A DNA stretch of 64,000 bases from Actinomadura parmotrematis (GTDB taxonomy: Bacteria; Actinomycetota; Actinomycetes; Streptosporangiales; Streptosporangiaceae). The stretch spans positions 62,001-126,000 of the forward strand of contig NZ_JAIBOA010000003.1 in NCBI RefSeq assembly GCF_019458805.1, in the 5' to 3' direction. The translations under genes and the position numbers were made by a program. Position 1 is the stretch's first letter; each line of letters opens with the position of its first letter. Positions 41,777-51,475 of this stretch are shown here, one piece after another. Below the pieces are notes generated by a model. The model was not told the DNA's origin. It did not search any database and saw only the letters and a program-made list of their open reading frames with translations.

Positions 41777-42235
41777 TCAGCAGTCGCAGGTGATCCCCGA
41801 CACGGGCGCCGTCAGCGGGTCGGGCGCGCCGCGCGTCACCGCGCCGCGGCCGTCCTCGACGGCGAAGCCCTCGCGGACCCAGTACTCGTAGCCGCCGAGC
41901 ATCTCCTTGACGGGGACGCCGAGGCGGGCGAACTCCAGCGCCGCCCGCTGCGCGCCGTTGCAGCCCGGCCCCCAGCAGTAGACGACGGCGGTCGCGCCCG
42001 GCGGGACGAGGCCCGCGCCGCGCGCGGCGATCTCCGCGGTCGGCAGGTGGACGGCGCCGCGCGCGTGCCCCTGCCGCCAGGCCGCGTCCCCGCGCGTGTC
42101 GACGAGGACGATCCCGGGCGCGCCCTCCGCGAGGTCGCCGGCGACGTCGGACACGTCGCACTCGAACGCGAGCCGCCCCGCGAAGTGCGCGACAGCCGCC
42201 TCACTCCCGGCGGCGGGAACCCCGAGTACCCTCAT
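41777..42235 (-). CDS. Rhodanese-like sulfurtransferase
   Basis: 152 residues. One rhodanese domain: 'GIVLVDTRGDAAWRQGHARGAVHLP' and an active-site loop 'VVYCWGPGCNGAQRAALEFA', in which Cys starts CWGPGC, a form common in single-domain proteins. 'LGGYEYWVREGFAVE' is the usual ending; the protein ends in Cys-Asp-Cys. Sulfur carrier or persulfide-forming enzyme in the cytoplasm; partner unknown. ATG 42235 (or 42238) follows AGGAG. Divergent from the GlxA-type gene. Confidence 0.88.
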   Translation of the reverse strand: MRVLGVPAAGSEAAVAHFAGRLAFECDVSDVAGDLAEGAPGIVLVDTRGDAAWRQGHARGAVHLPTAEIAARGAGLVPPGATAVVYCWGPGCNGAQRAALEFARLGVPVKEMLGGYEYWVREGFAVEDGRGAVTRGAPDPLTAPVSGITCDC

Positions 42236-42341
42236 CATCCACTCCTGACCTGCGACATCACCTGCGAACACCCCCGATCATCGCCGCCCGCGTCGCCCCT
42301 CCACCAGTGGCGGCATTGCCATTCCCCGCTAACATCCCGCC

Positions 42342-43322
42342 ATGGACCTCGCCGCCCCCGCCCGCCGCCGCACCGTGTCCGTCCTCGCGTTCGACGGGAT
42401 GGCGCCGTTCGAGCTCGGCTCGGTCGTGGAGGTGTTCGGGCGGCCCCGGCCCGAGCTCGGCGTCCCCTGGTACGACCTGCGGGTCTGCTCCCGCGAGCGC
42501 GGCCCGCTCCGCGCCGTCGGCGGCTTCACCCTGGCCACCGAGCACGGCCTGGACGCCTTCGCCGCCGCCGACACCGTCATGGTCGTCGCCGTCCCCGACG
42601 TGCGCGGCGACGTCCACCCCGACGTCGTCGCCGCGCTCCGGGAGGCGCACGCGCGCGGCGCGCGGATCGTGTCGATCTGCTCCGGCGCGTTCGCGCTCGC
42701 CGCCGCGGGCCTCCTCGACGGCCGCGAGGCCGCCACGCACTGGCGGTACGCCGACCTCCTCCAGCGGCGCCATCCGGCGGTGCGGGTGCGGCCGGACGTC
42801 CTGTACGTGGACGGCGGCGACGTGCTGACCGGCGCGGGCAGCGCCGCCGGCCTCGATCTCTGCCTGCACCTGGTCCGCACCGACCACGGCGCCCGCGTCG
42901 CCAACTCCGTCGCGCGCCGCCTGGTGATCCCGCCGCACCGCGACGGCGGCCAGGCCCAGTTCGTCGAGGCCCCGATCGCCGCGCCCGGGACCGACGACGC
43001 CGTCGCCCGCGCCATGGACTGGGCGCTCGCGCACCTCGCCGAGCCGATCACCGTCGCCGCGCTCGCCCGCGCGGCCCGCACGTCCGAGCGGACCTTCCTC
43101 CGGCACTTCCACCGGCAGACCGGCACGAGCCCGCTCCGCTGGGTGATCGCCCAGCGGGTCGGGGCGAGCCTGGCGCTGCTGGAGGACGGCGCGCTGCCGG
43201 TCGAGGAGGTCGGCGCGGCCGTCGGCTTCGAGAGCCCGGCGACCTTCCGGCACCACTTCGGCCGCGCCATGCGCACCTCCCCGTCGGCCTACCGGCGGAC
43301 CTTCCGCGCCGGGACCGCCTGA
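42342..43322 (+). CDS. GlxA-family transcriptional regulator (DJ-1/PfpI + AraC HTH), second copy
   Basis: 326 residues. DJ-1/PfpI-like domain ('VSVLAFDGMAPFELGSVVEVFG', 'ARIVSICSGAFALAAAGLLDG') followed by an AraC-type double HTH ('AARTSERTFLRHFHRQTGTSP', 'VGAAVGFESPATFRHHF'). Same architecture as the protein at 13459-14460 but clearly diverged. Divergent from the rhodanese gene, which may be its target. The last 34 bp overlap the convergent membrane-protein gene. Confidence 0.9.
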   Translation: MDLAAPARRRTVSVLAFDGMAPFELGSVVEVFGRPRPELGVPWYDLRVCSRERGPLRAVGGFTLATEHGLDAFAAADTVMVVAVPDVRGDVHPDVVAALREAHARGARIVSICSGAFALAAAGLLDGREAATHWRYADLLQRRHPAVRVRPDVLYVDGGDVLTGAGSAAGLDLCLHLVRTDHGARVANSVARRLVIPPHRDGGQAQFVEAPIAAPGTDDAVARAMDWALAHLAEPITVAALARAARTSERTFLRHFHRQTGTSPLRWVIAQRVGASLALLEDGALPVEEVGAAVGFESPATFRHHFGRAMRTSPSAYRRTFRAGTA

Positions 43323-43846
43323 ACCGCCGCCGGCAGCAGGCCCGCCGCGAGCACCGCGGCGCCGACCGGCAGCAGGCCCGTCCGCACGGTGATGGCGGCG
43401 AACCCCGCCGCCACGAGCACCGGGCTCCACCACGGCAGCGCCCGCCGCACCGCGAGCACGACCAGCGTCCCGACGAGACCGACCATGAACAGCAGCGGCC
43501 CGACCTCGTAGAAGACGGACGGCAGCACGTGCGGGACGTCGGCGTACCGGTCGGCGAGCACGCTCTTCTCCTCCGGACCCGACGCGCGCAGCCCGACGAC
43601 GATGTCGACGACCGCGACGCGCACGAACGCCGCGAGCCCGGCGAGCCCGACCGCCGCCAGCACGAGGCTCGCGCGCCGCAGCGCGACCAGCCCCACGCCG
43701 AACAGCAGCAGGCTGCCGAGGAACAGGACGTGCCCGGCCGTCCAGGCCGGGCCCGGACCGTAGTGACCGTCCAGGCCATCGAAGATCCGCACGACGCCGT
43801 AGGCGAACATCAGCAGCGGAGCGGCGATCAGAGCGAAACGGGACAC
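43289..43846 (-). CDS. Hypothetical multi-pass membrane protein
   Basis: 185 residues with five or six membrane helices ('LIAAPLLMFAYGVVRIFDG', 'AGHVLFLGSLLLFGVGLVAL', 'LVLAAVGLAGLAAFVRVAVV', 'EVGPLLFMVGLVGTLVVLAV', 'SPVLVAAGFAAITVRTGLLP'). No family recognised. GTG start after GAGGAGG at 5 bp. The 3' end overlaps the second glxA gene by 34 bp in antisense. Confidence 0.75.
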   Translation of the reverse strand: MSRFALIAAPLLMFAYGVVRIFDGLDGHYGPGPAWTAGHVLFLGSLLLFGVGLVALRRASLVLAAVGLAGLAAFVRVAVVDIVVGLRASGPEEKSVLADRYADVPHVLPSVFYEVGPLLFMVGLVGTLVVLAVRRALPWWSPVLVAAGFAAITVRTGLLPVGAAVLAAGLLPAAVQAVPARKVRR

Positions 43847-43950
43847 GGCTACCTCCTCAGGTGAACGCCTTGATCGTCTTCCGCGCCGCACCGCGCCCGG
43901 AACCCGCGCGAGAGCCGTCCCGCACCCGCCCCCCGAGAGCTAGGGGACGC

Positions 43951-43968
43951 CCCTGAGACGCCTCAGGG
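43951..43968. promoter_or_regulatory. Palindrome upstream of prsW-type gene
   Basis: CCCTGAG - ACGC - CTCAGGG, a perfect 7-bp inverted repeat in the gap between the divergent membrane-protein and PrsW genes; a possible operator. Confidence 0.35.
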
Positions 43969-44057
43969 TCACCCCGCTGACCTGCGCATACCCGCGTTCG
44001 TCGCACCACCGCACCGGGTAGATCACCGGAACGGCGGGCGGACCACGGGGGGCGACC

Positions 44058-44963
44058 ATGAAGAGCACCTGGCCGAGGGTGCTGATCGGCGGCTTCGGCC
44101 TCTGGGTCCTCACCGTCCTCGTCACCGCCGCCACCGCGAACTCCACGCTCGTCCCGACGGTGGTGCTGCTCGGCAGCTTCCTCGTCCCGGTCACCTTCGC
44201 GATCTGGGCCTACGAGCACGGCCGGTCCGGCGAGATCACCGTGCCGCTGCTGTTCACCTCGTTCGTCGCCGGCGGCGTCCTCGGCGTGCTCGGCGCGTCG
44301 GTGCTGGAGACCTGGCTGCTGCACCCGGCCTGGTGGCTCTACCTCGGCGTCGGGCTGATCGAGGAGGCCGCCAAGCTGGTCGCCCTGATGATCGTGGCGC
44401 GCCGGGTGCGGATCCGCTCGTCCCGCGACGGCCTCGTCCTCGGCGCCGCCGTCGGCTTCGGCTTCGCCGCGTTCGAGAGCGCCGGGTACGCGCTCGACGC
44501 CCTGCTCACCGCCGACGGCATGAGCCTGCGGTCGATGCTGGAGACCGAGATCGTGCGCGGCGCCCTCACGCCCCTCGGGCACGGCCTCTGGACGGCGATC
44601 CTCGGCGGCGCCCTGTTCGGCGCCGCCCGCCGCCACGGCCGGTGGCGCCTCGACGCCACCGTCCTGCTCGCCTACCTCGGCGTCGCCCTGCTGCACGCGC
44701 TCTGGGACTCCATGCACGGCATCGCGATCGGCCTCACCCTCCTCCTCACCGGCACCCCCTCCCAGCGCGGCCTCATGGAGCGCGGCCACCTGCCGGACGC
44801 CACCGCCGCGCAGGCGCACCTCATCACCGTCCTCAACTGGACGGGACTCGCCGCGATCTCCCTGCTCGCGCTCGCCTGGCTGCGCGTCCTCGCCCGCCGC
44901 TCCCGCGCCGAACCCCCCGTCCCGGCCCGCCCCGACCACCCCTGGCGCGCCGGCCACCGCTGA
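44058..44963 (+). CDS. PrsW-family intramembrane metalloprotease
   Basis: 301 residues, seven to eight membrane helices. Family motifs: EEAAK in 'GLIEEAAKLVAL', 'AAFESAGYAL' (FExxGY), 'LTPLGHGLWTAILG' (HxxW) and 'LLHALWDSMHG' (HxxxD). CPBP/PrsW proteases cleave anti-sigma factors such as RsiW within the membrane; the local target is unknown and no ECF sigma/anti-sigma pair is adjacent. ATG 44058. Converges on the NB-ARC regulator with a 9-bp gap. Confidence 0.9.
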   Translation: MKSTWPRVLIGGFGLWVLTVLVTAATANSTLVPTVVLLGSFLVPVTFAIWAYEHGRSGEITVPLLFTSFVAGGVLGVLGASVLETWLLHPAWWLYLGVGLIEEAAKLVALMIVARRVRIRSSRDGLVLGAAVGFGFAAFESAGYALDALLTADGMSLRSMLETEIVRGALTPLGHGLWTAILGGALFGAARRHGRWRLDATVLLAYLGVALLHALWDSMHGIAIGLTLLLTGTPSQRGLMERGHLPDATAAQAHLITVLNWTGLAAISLLALAWLRVLARRSRAEPPVPARPDHPWRAGHR

Positions 44964-44972
44964 CGCGGCCCG

Positions 44973-47408
44973 TCACTCCTCCCGAACCGCAGCGGCGGCC
45001 GCACGATGCCCGGCCGCCGCGGCCGGGTCCGTCCCGTCGAGCACGGCGGCGATCCCCTCGTGCGCCGCCGCCTCCTTGGCGCTGTATCCGAGCTTCGGCG
45101 CCAGCTCCAGCGCCTCCCCGTACAGCCGCAGCGCCTCGTCCGGCAGACCGGCCAGCCGGCACGTCTCGGCATAGGGATTCAGGAAGTGGATCTTCCAGTG
45201 CTCCTCGAACAGCGCGTCCAGCAGCGCGAACGCCTCCCGGTGCGCGTCCAGCGCCTCCTCGTACCGGCCCGCCCGCCCCAGCACGACGCCGAGGCAGTTC
45301 AGGCACCACGCCTCGTTGTTCCGGTGGCCGTCCTCCCGGGCCGACTCCAGCGCCCGCCGCAGATGCCCGACGGCCTCGCCGGGCTCGTCGTCGGCGATCG
45401 CCACCCCGAGCGTGATCCGCGCCGACAGCGTCGGCGGCCACGCCGGATCGGGATGCGGGAACCCCAGCGTCTCCCGGGCCAGCCGCGCCGCCTCCTCCCG
45501 GTTCCCCAACTGCAGCATCGCCCACGCCTCGTACGCGGTCGCATGGGCCGTCCCGCTCGGGCAACCGGCCTCCGCGTACAGCCGCCCCGCCCGCCGGAAC
45601 AGTTCGAGCGGCTCCTCGACGAGCCCCTCGTCCCACTTCAGGTAGCCGCGCCGCAGCGTCAGCTCGGCCTCCGACCAGACGTCCCCGGCCGCCGCCACCA
45701 GCGGCGCCGCCGCCTCGTAGGCCGCACCCGCCTCCGCCGTCCGCCCCGCGTTGTACCGCGCGAACCCGAGATCGCTGTGCGCCTCGGCGACCCTCACCGG
45801 ATCCCCCAGCCGCTCCGCCGCCCCCAGCGACCGCTCGAACAGGAAGTTCAGATGCGTCGTGCCGCACCGCCGCGCGAAGTAGGCCCGCATGAACCGGGGC
45901 AGCTCGAACGCATGCGCATCGGCCCCCACCGCGACCGCCGTCTCGAAGGCGCCGATCAGGTTCTCGTACTCGACGGTGAACCAGGCCAGCGCCGCATGCT
46001 TGTCCGCGAACCGCGGCAGCTCCGCCGGCGCCCGCCCCGCCGACACCTTCCGCCCACCCGGCAGGAACGGCATCGCCGCATCAGCCGCCGCGGCCGCGTG
46101 CACGTAGTAGTCCAGCACCCGCCCCAACGCCCGCTCCCGCTCCGCCTCCGCGTCCTCCATCACCGCCCGCCGCGCATACCCGTGCACAAGATCATGCAGC
46201 CGATACCGCCCGCCCGGCGTCTGCTCCACCAGATGCGCGTCGAGCAGATCCTCCAGAACCCCCCGCGCCGCCCGCGGCGTCACATCCGCCAACGCCGCCG
46301 CCACGTACTCGTCGAACGACGCCCCCGGCAGCAGCCCGAGCAGCCGGAAGAGCCGCCGCTGCCCCCGATCCAACTGCCGCACCGACATGGCCAGCGCGGT
46401 GTCGAACTCCGTCGCCCCCTCAGCCATCCGCTCGACGAGAATCCCGACCGTCCACCCCGGCCGATGCCGCAACCGCGCCGCCGCGAGCCGCAGCGCCAGC
46501 GGCAGCCGCCCGCAGAGCCGCAGCACCTCCGCCGCCGCCTCCGGCTCCCGCCCGAGCCGCTCACCGCCCCCGCTCGCCCGCTCCAGCAGCTCCGCGCTCT
46601 CCTCCGCCGACAGCACGTCCAGCGACACAGGCGGCACCTCGTCCAACCCGACGAGCCGGTTCCGACTGGTGATCAGCGCAACCGACGACCCCGCTCCCGG
46701 CAGCAGATACCGCACCTGCTCAGCGTCCACCGCGTTGTCGAGCACCACCACAGCCCGCCGCCGCGCCAGCTCAGCCCGCCAACAAGCGGCCAACTGCTCG
46801 ATCCCGTCCTGAGGCACCCGCTCAGAAGGCACGTCCAACGCCGTCAACAACATCCGCAACGCCGGATCGGGCCCCAGCGGCTCCCGCCCCTCAGTGAACC
46901 CGTGCAGATCCACGTACAACTGCGCATCCGGATACTCCCCGGCCAGCCGATGCGCCGCATGCACCGCCAGACAGGTCTTCCCGACCCCCGCCATCCCGTC
47001 AACGGCAACAACCCGCCCGCTCTTCACAGCCGCGAGCACAGCCGCCAACTCCACCTCCCTCCCGGTGAAGTCAGGCGCATCCCGAGGCAGATCATTACGC
47101 GGCGGCGCCCACACCCCCGCAGGCGGCACCTGCCGCTCCACCTGCCGGCTCGCCTTCGGCGGCGCCGGCAACGGACTGGACGCCCGCTCCCACACCGCCC
47201 GCAACGGCCGAGGATCCCGCTTCACGAGACGGCACAGGTCGAGGACGGCGGACCACGGCGGCACCGTCTGCCCGCTCAGATACCGTGACAGCGACGACGA
47301 ACTAAGCCCCGCATCCCGCGCGAGCGCCCGAACCCCCCGCCCCGACACCTCCTGAAGCAGCCGCAGTCGCTCAGCCAACTCGTCCTGCGGATCGGTCCTG
47401 ACCGCCAT
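44973..47408 (-). CDS. HTH/NB-ARC/TPR transcriptional regulator
   Basis: 811 residues. N-terminal XRE-type HTH at about 8-65 ('VRALARDAGLSSSSLSRYLSG'), an AP-ATPase/NB-ARC domain from about 110 with Walker A GMAGVGKT (138-145) and Walker B-like 'RRAVVVLDNAVD', a winged region, and about 300 residues of TPR helices ('AEAHSDLGFARYNAGRTAEA', 'LNCLGVVLGRAGRYEEALDA'). STAND-class ATPase switch, like AfsR without the SARP domain; ligand and regulon unknown. Upstream (47409-47641) holds no gene; CTTCTAG occurs twice there. Confidence 0.9.
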   Translation of the reverse strand: MAVRTDPQDELAERLRLLQEVSGRGVRALARDAGLSSSSLSRYLSGQTVPPWSAVLDLCRLVKRDPRPLRAVWERASSPLPAPPKASRQVERQVPPAGVWAPPRNDLPRDAPDFTGREVELAAVLAAVKSGRVVAVDGMAGVGKTCLAVHAAHRLAGEYPDAQLYVDLHGFTEGREPLGPDPALRMLLTALDVPSERVPQDGIEQLAACWRAELARRRAVVVLDNAVDAEQVRYLLPGAGSSVALITSRNRLVGLDEVPPVSLDVLSAEESAELLERASGGGERLGREPEAAAEVLRLCGRLPLALRLAAARLRHRPGWTVGILVERMAEGATEFDTALAMSVRQLDRGQRRLFRLLGLLPGASFDEYVAAALADVTPRAARGVLEDLLDAHLVEQTPGGRYRLHDLVHGYARRAVMEDAEAERERALGRVLDYYVHAAAAADAAMPFLPGGRKVSAGRAPAELPRFADKHAALAWFTVEYENLIGAFETAVAVGADAHAFELPRFMRAYFARRCGTTHLNFLFERSLGAAERLGDPVRVAEAHSDLGFARYNAGRTAEAGAAYEAAAPLVAAAGDVWSEAELTLRRGYLKWDEGLVEEPLELFRRAGRLYAEAGCPSGTAHATAYEAWAMLQLGNREEAARLARETLGFPHPDPAWPPTLSARITLGVAIADDEPGEAVGHLRRALESAREDGHRNNEAWCLNCLGVVLGRAGRYEEALDAHREAFALLDALFEEHWKIHFLNPYAETCRLAGLPDEALRLYGEALELAPKLGYSAKEAAAHEGIAAVLDGTDPAAAAGHRAAAAAVREE

Positions 47409-47641
47409 CGTCCCCCCAGCCCTCGGTGTCCCGCCCTACCGACAGCCTTCTAGACCGACAGATCCCGCTTCTAGCCCTTTCGACCGCCCCGTGCCATCCC
47501 CCGCTGACCACCGCCAACACCTCCTACGGCACCGTCCCGCGGCGCGACCGCCAGCCAGGGATTTTTCCCGCCGCCTGCTCCCCACCGACCGCACACCGCG
47601 CGCCCCCACCCGCGAAGCGGATGAGGACGCCCGAGAACCCC

Positions 47642-48124
47642 TTACTGGGTCTCCATGATCGTGGTGGCGACCTGACCGGAGAAACGCACATTGACGTTGT
47701 GCGGCGAGGCCTTGGCCCACTCCTCGAGCCCGTCGATCCCGCACCTGGAACCGTCCGCCGACGCCTCGGACCCGTCCGGGCACGTCCCCCCGGCGACGAT
47801 CACGACGGTCCGGTCGGCGGTGAAGAAGGCGACGTCGCCCACGGTGAACTTCCCCGGCGCCAGATACCGCAGCCGCCCCCACTTGGACGCGATCGGTCGC
47901 GCAGGCGAGGAACTCCCACCCGAAGAAGGCCGAGAAGCGGACGGCTCGCTCGAAGGCCCGCCCGAAGGCGCCTCCACCGCAGGAGACGACGAGGACACGG
48001 AAGGCACCGCGGACGGCGACGCGGACGGCGACGACGCCGCCGACGTCCCCCCGTCCCCACCGTCACAAGCCGTCAGCCCGAACGCCAGCACCGCCGCCAC
48101 CCCGGCCATCACGATCTTCCGCAT
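47642..48124 (-). CDS. Putative lipoprotein
   Basis: 160 residues. Signal peptide with lipobox 'FGLTACDGG' (Cys about 20), a Ser/Pro-rich spacer of about 55 residues, then a domain of about 80 residues ('FTVGDVAFFTADRTVVIVAGGTCPDGS') with two more Cys that may form a disulfide. No family recognised. ATG 48124. Transcribed in the same direction as the tRNA-Ala upstream but separated by its terminator. Confidence 0.72.
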   Translation of the reverse strand: MRKIVMAGVAAVLAFGLTACDGGDGGTSAASSPSASPSAVPSVSSSSPAVEAPSGGPSSEPSASRPSSGGSSSPARPIASKWGRLRYLAPGKFTVGDVAFFTADRTVVIVAGGTCPDGSEASADGSRCGIDGLEEWAKASPHNVNVRFSGQVATTIMETQ

Positions 48125-48323
48125 GGTCCGCCGCTCCCATCCTCAGCGCACGACCTTCGCGATCGTGCTGTGGGAGGTGAGACGCACCCCCTCCCCGACG
48201 GTGTTCGCACCCCTGCACGTGATCAATAAGACCCGCCCCGCCCCGAACAAGCCCGCCCCCGACCCCGTCAAGACGATCACCGCACCCCAAAAGTTCACCC
48301 CCCACCACGATCTTCCCGCCCAA

Positions 48324-48361
48324 CACAAAACGCCCCCGTCCGCGAAGCGGACGAGGGCGTT
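48324..48361 (-). terminator. Intrinsic terminator of tRNA-Ala
   Basis: On the minus strand a 14-bp stem with one mismatch (AACGCCCTCGTCCGC / GCGGACGGGGGCGTT, loop TTC) is followed by TTTTGTGT. It begins 10 bp after the tRNA 3' end. Confidence 0.88.
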
Positions 48362-48370
48362 GAGACCGGT

Positions 48371-48443
48371 GGAGCCTGGGGGAATCGAACCCCCGACACC
48401 CTGCTTGCAAAGCAGGTGCTCTACCTACTGAGCTAAGGCCCCT
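48371..48443 (-). tRNA. tRNA-Ala(TGC)
   Basis: 73 nt. Acceptor GGGGCCT/AGGCTCC carries the G3-U70 pair that identifies tRNA-Ala; discriminator A. Anticodon stem CCTGC/GCAGG with loop TTTGCAA gives TGC. T-loop TTCGATT. CCA not encoded. In related genomes this tRNA lies near gyrA. Confidence 0.97.
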
Positions 48444-48456
48444 GGGCGGGTCCAGC

Positions 48457-49164
48457 TTACCCGGGGTCGGCGGGCTCGCGCGCCTCCAGAAGGAGCGGGG
48501 GCAGGTCGGCGACGCTCGGGAGGATGTGGGTGGCGCCGGACGCGCGGAGGGTGGGGGCGTCGTGGGGGCCGGTGCGGACGCCCGCGACGATCGAGGCGCC
48601 GGCGCGGCGGCCGGCGAGCATCGCTTCGGCGGTGCCGCCGCAGACGGCGATGTGCCGGACGTCGTCGGTGCCGGCGCGGAGCGCGGCGGACAGGATGAGG
48701 TCGGGCCAGGGCTGGCCGCGGCCGGCGCCGTCGGGGCAGACGGCGAAGTCCGCGCGGTCCCACCAGCCGAGCGCTTCGAGGACGCGGCCGAGCGTGCGGC
48801 GGCCGAGGGAGCTCACGAGGCAGATGCGGACGCCCGCCTTCGCCAGCTCGTCCAGGGCCTGCTCGGCGCCCGGGACGGGTGCGAGCCCGTGGCGGCCGAC
48901 GATGCGTTCGTAGGAGCTCTCGAAGGCCAGGTGCGCGGCCTGCGCGCGGGCCTCGTCGGCGAACACGGCCCGGTAGAGGTCCAGGGCCTCGGCGGCCGGG
49001 GCGGCGTCCGCGCGGGCCAGCGCCGCGGCGTGGGCGGACGTGCCCGGCGCGAGGCCGAGCGCCGCCAGCGCCTCGGTGTGGGCGGCGCGCAGCGCGCCGC
49101 CGTCCGCGACAGTGGTCCCGGCGAGATCGAGGCAGGCGATGGTGATCGGCGCTGCTCCGGTCAC
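48457..49164 (-). CDS. HAD-superfamily phosphonatase-like hydrolase
   Basis: 235 residues. Motif I 'CLDLAGTTVADGG' has the phosphonatase DxAGT form rather than DxDGT. A helical cap follows, then motif II 'ICLVSSLGRRTLG' and motif III/IV region 'HIAVCGGTAEAMLAGRRAGAS', where the usual Asp-Asp is replaced by Gly-Gly/Glu, so activity may be altered. Family TIGR03351-like (PhnX-like); substrate unknown. GTG 49164 follows AAGGAGG. Lies between tRNA-Ala and the DLW-39 gene. Confidence 0.82.
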   Translation of the reverse strand: MTGAAPITIACLDLAGTTVADGGALRAAHTEALAALGLAPGTSAHAAALARADAAPAAEALDLYRAVFADEARAQAAHLAFESSYERIVGRHGLAPVPGAEQALDELAKAGVRICLVSSLGRRTLGRVLEALGWWDRADFAVCPDGAGRGQPWPDLILSAALRAGTDDVRHIAVCGGTAEAMLAGRRAGASIVAGVRTGPHDAPTLRASGATHILPSVADLPPLLLEAREPADPG

Positions 49165-49210
49165 GCCGGGGCCTCCTTCGCGGTGCGGTCTCCGCTTGCG
49201 GGAGCCGGTC

Positions 49211-49330
49211 TCAGCTGTCGGAGGACGTGGCCTCGGTCCACAGGTCCAGCTCGGCGCGGTCCTGCTGCAGGCGGCGCCAGACGGCGAAACCGCCGAGAGC
49301 GACAACGGCAAGGACGAGCAGCTTCTTCAC
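49211..49330 (-). CDS. DLW-39 family peptide
   Basis: 39 residues exactly: 'KKLLVLAVVALGGFAVWRRL' forms one membrane helix, followed by 'QQDRAELDLWTEATSSDS' with the name-giving Asp-Leu-Trp. The family is tiny, conserved in actinobacteria and found near gyrA/tRNA-Ala; function unknown. GTG 49330 after AAGGGG. It is too short for most gene callers. Confidence 0.88.
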   Translation of the reverse strand: MKKLLVLAVVALGGFAVWRRLQQDRAELDLWTEATSSDS

Positions 49331-49525
49331 GATGGGGACCCCTTCACCTCGACTATGAAGTGCAATCACCGAGGGAGGCGTTGCGGAATGGTGTCTCCCC
49401 CAGGGACCGCAGCCTAGCAACCGCTCGCCGACGGTTCGCACCCCGTCGGGGTTATCGGACCCAACGTCCAAGTGTGGCGCGGCGGACATCTCGCCCGGAC
49501 GCCCCGGGCGCCGCATACTCCGTTC

Positions 49526-49732
49526 ATGGGCGCCCCCGACGACTTCGGCCTGTGGGAACGGGAGCTGCGGCCCGAGCCCGAGGACGGCGACGGCGGCCGC
49601 GGCCTGCTGCGCGCCGCCGTGGTGATCGTCTTCGGCTGCGTCCTGGCGATCGTGCTGGGCGACGTGGCGCTCGGCGTGGCGGGCCTGGTGCTCGCGGGGC
49701 TCATCGTGGTGCTCTGGCGCGCGGGCCTGTAG
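49526..49732 (+). CDS. Small two-helix membrane protein
   Basis: 68 residues. Acidic N-terminus ('APDDFGLWERELRPEPEDGD'), then two close hydrophobic segments ('AAVVIVFGCVLAIVLGDVAL' and 'GVAGLVLAGLIVVLW'). No family recognised and the ribosome-binding site is weak; the hydrophobic pattern and Met position support it. 18 bp ahead of the SDR gene, possibly co-transcribed. Confidence 0.55.
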   Translation: MGAPDDFGLWERELRPEPEDGDGGRGLLRAAVVIVFGCVLAIVLGDVALGVAGLVLAGLIVVLWRAGL

Positions 49733-49750
49733 ACCCGCGATGATCGGTCC

Positions 49751-50542
49751 ATGCGACTGGACGGTGCGCGGGTCCTGCTGACGGGTGCGACCGGCGGGAT
49801 CGGGAGGGCGCTCGCCGTCGCGTTCGCGGCGCGCGGCGCGCACGTGGTGCTGAGCGGCCGGCGGGCGGACGTCCTCGATCCGCTGGCCGCCGAGCTCGGC
49901 GGGACGGCGCTCGCCGCCGATCTCGCCGACCGGGACGCGCCCGAGGCGCTCCTCGCCGCGGCGGGCGAGGTGGACGTCCTCGTCGCCAACGCGGCGCTGC
50001 CCGCGTCCGGGCTGCTCGCCGACTACAGCATCGGCGAGATCGACCGGGCGCTGGACGTGAACCTGCGCGCGCCCATCGTCATGGCGAAGCTCGCCGGTGC
50101 GGCGATGGCCGGACGCGGGCGCGGCCACCTGGTCTTCGTGTCGTCGCTGTCGGGCAAGACGGCCTCCGGCCACGCGTCCCTGTACAACGCGACCAAGTTC
50201 GGGATGCGCGGCTTCGCGCTCGGGCTCCGCGAGGACCTGCGCCCGCACGGCGTCGGCGTGTCCACCGTGTTCCCCGGCTTCATCCGCGACGCCGGCATGT
50301 TCGCCGAGGCGGGCGTCTCCCTGCCGAGGGGCGTCGGCACCCGCACCCCCGAGGACGTCGCCCGCGCCACGCTGAAGGCGGTGGACCGCAACGCCGCCGA
50401 GGTGGACGTCGCGCCGCTCGGCCTGCGGCTCGGCGCGCTCATCGGCGGCGCCGCGCCCGCGCTGTCGGCCGCGGTGCAGCGCCGCGCCGGCGGCCCGCGG
50501 GTCTCGCACGACCTCGCCGCGGGGCAGCGCGCGAAACGCTGA
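49751..50542 (+). CDS. Short-chain dehydrogenase/reductase
   Basis: 263 residues, classical SDR. '[15 protein letters not shown]' (cofactor loop), 'LVANAALP' (NxA variant), '[13 protein letters not shown]', and the catalytic '[15 protein letters not shown]' (about Tyr145-Lys149). '[12 protein letters not shown]' fits the family ending. Probably NADP(H)-dependent; substrate unknown. ATG 49751. Confidence 0.9.
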   Translation: MRLDGARVLLTGATGGIGRALAVAFAARGAHVVLSGRRADVLDPLAAELGGTALAADLADRDAPEALLAAAGEVDVLVANAALPASGLLADYSIGEIDRALDVNLRAPIVMAKLAGAAMAGRGRGHLVFVSSLSGKTASGHASLYNATKFGMRGFALGLREDLRPHGVGVSTVFPGFIRDAGMFAEAGVSLPRGVGTRTPEDVARATLKAVDRNAAEVDVAPLGLRLGALIGGAAPALSAAVQRRAGGPRVSHDLAAGQRAKR

Positions 50543-50601
50543 CCCGGGTGCATGGACCGCGGGCGGGCGGTGATGGAGTGGTCATCAGAGGGAGGACGAC
50601 C

Positions 50602-51471
50602 ATGACCACGATTTCCGACCGCCCGGCCGAGGCGAGCGGCACCTTCTCCGTCGGCGGCGACCTGCCGGTGCACCGGCTCGGCTACGGCGCCATGCAGCTC
50701 ACCGGGCCCGGCGTCTGGGGGCCGCCCGCCGACCATGACGAGGCCGTGCGGGTGCTGCGGCGCGCCGTCGAGCTCGGCGTCACCTTCATCGACACCGCCG
50801 ACTCCTACGGGCCGTTCGTCAGCGAGGACCTGATCGCCGAGGCGCTGCACCCGTACCCGGCGGAGCTGCTCGTCGCCACCAAGGGCGGTTTCACGCGCAG
50901 CGGCCCGAACGCGTGGACGCCGCTCGGGCGCCCCGAATACCTGCGGCAGTGCGTCGAGATGAGCCTGCGGCGGCTCCGCCTGGAGCGCATCGACCTCTAC
51001 CAGCTGCACCGCATCGACCCGGCGGTCCCGCTCGAGGACCAGCTCGGCGTCCTGAAGGACATGCAGGGCGAGGGCAAGATCCGGCACATCGGCCTGTCCG
51101 AGGTGTCGGTGGAGGAAGTGAAGCGCTCCCGCGGCCTCACCGAGATCGCCACCGTGCAGAACCTCTACAACCTGACCGAGCGCAAGTCCGAGGACGTGCT
51201 GAAGTACTGCGAGGCCGAGGGCATCGGGTTCATCCCGTGGTTCCCGCTCGCGACGGGACAGCTCGCCGAGCCCGGCGGCGTCCTGGCGGAGGCGGCGGAG
51301 CGCCACGGCGCGTCGCCCGCACAGCTCGCCCTCGCCTGGCTGCTGCACCGCTCGCCCGTCATGCTGCCGATCCCCGGCACCTCCAAGGTCGCGCACCTGG
51401 AGGACAACCTGGCGGCCGCCGCCATCGAGCTGACCGACGACGAGGTCGCCGAGCTCACCGCTCTCGGCTGA
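50602..51471 (+). CDS. Aldo/keto reductase
   Basis: 289 residues, (beta/alpha)8 barrel. '[18 protein letters not shown]', '[24 protein letters not shown]' (Asp and Tyr of the tetrad), 'LVATKGGF' (Lys), 'LYQLHRIDP' (His), and C-terminal '[20 protein letters not shown]' (NADPH phosphate). YhdN/pyridoxal reductase-like subgroup. ATG follows GGGAGGACG. Terminator hairpin right after the stop. Confidence 0.92.
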   Translation: MTTISDRPAEASGTFSVGGDLPVHRLGYGAMQLTGPGVWGPPADHDEAVRVLRRAVELGVTFIDTADSYGPFVSEDLIAEALHPYPAELLVATKGGFTRSGPNAWTPLGRPEYLRQCVEMSLRRLRLERIDLYQLHRIDPAVPLEDQLGVLKDMQGEGKIRHIGLSEVSVEEVKRSRGLTEIATVQNLYNLTERKSEDVLKYCEAEGIGFIPWFPLATGQLAEPGGVLAEAAERHGASPAQLALAWLLHRSPVMLPIPGTSKVAHLEDNLAAAAIELTDDEVAELTALG

Positions 51472-51475
51472 GAGC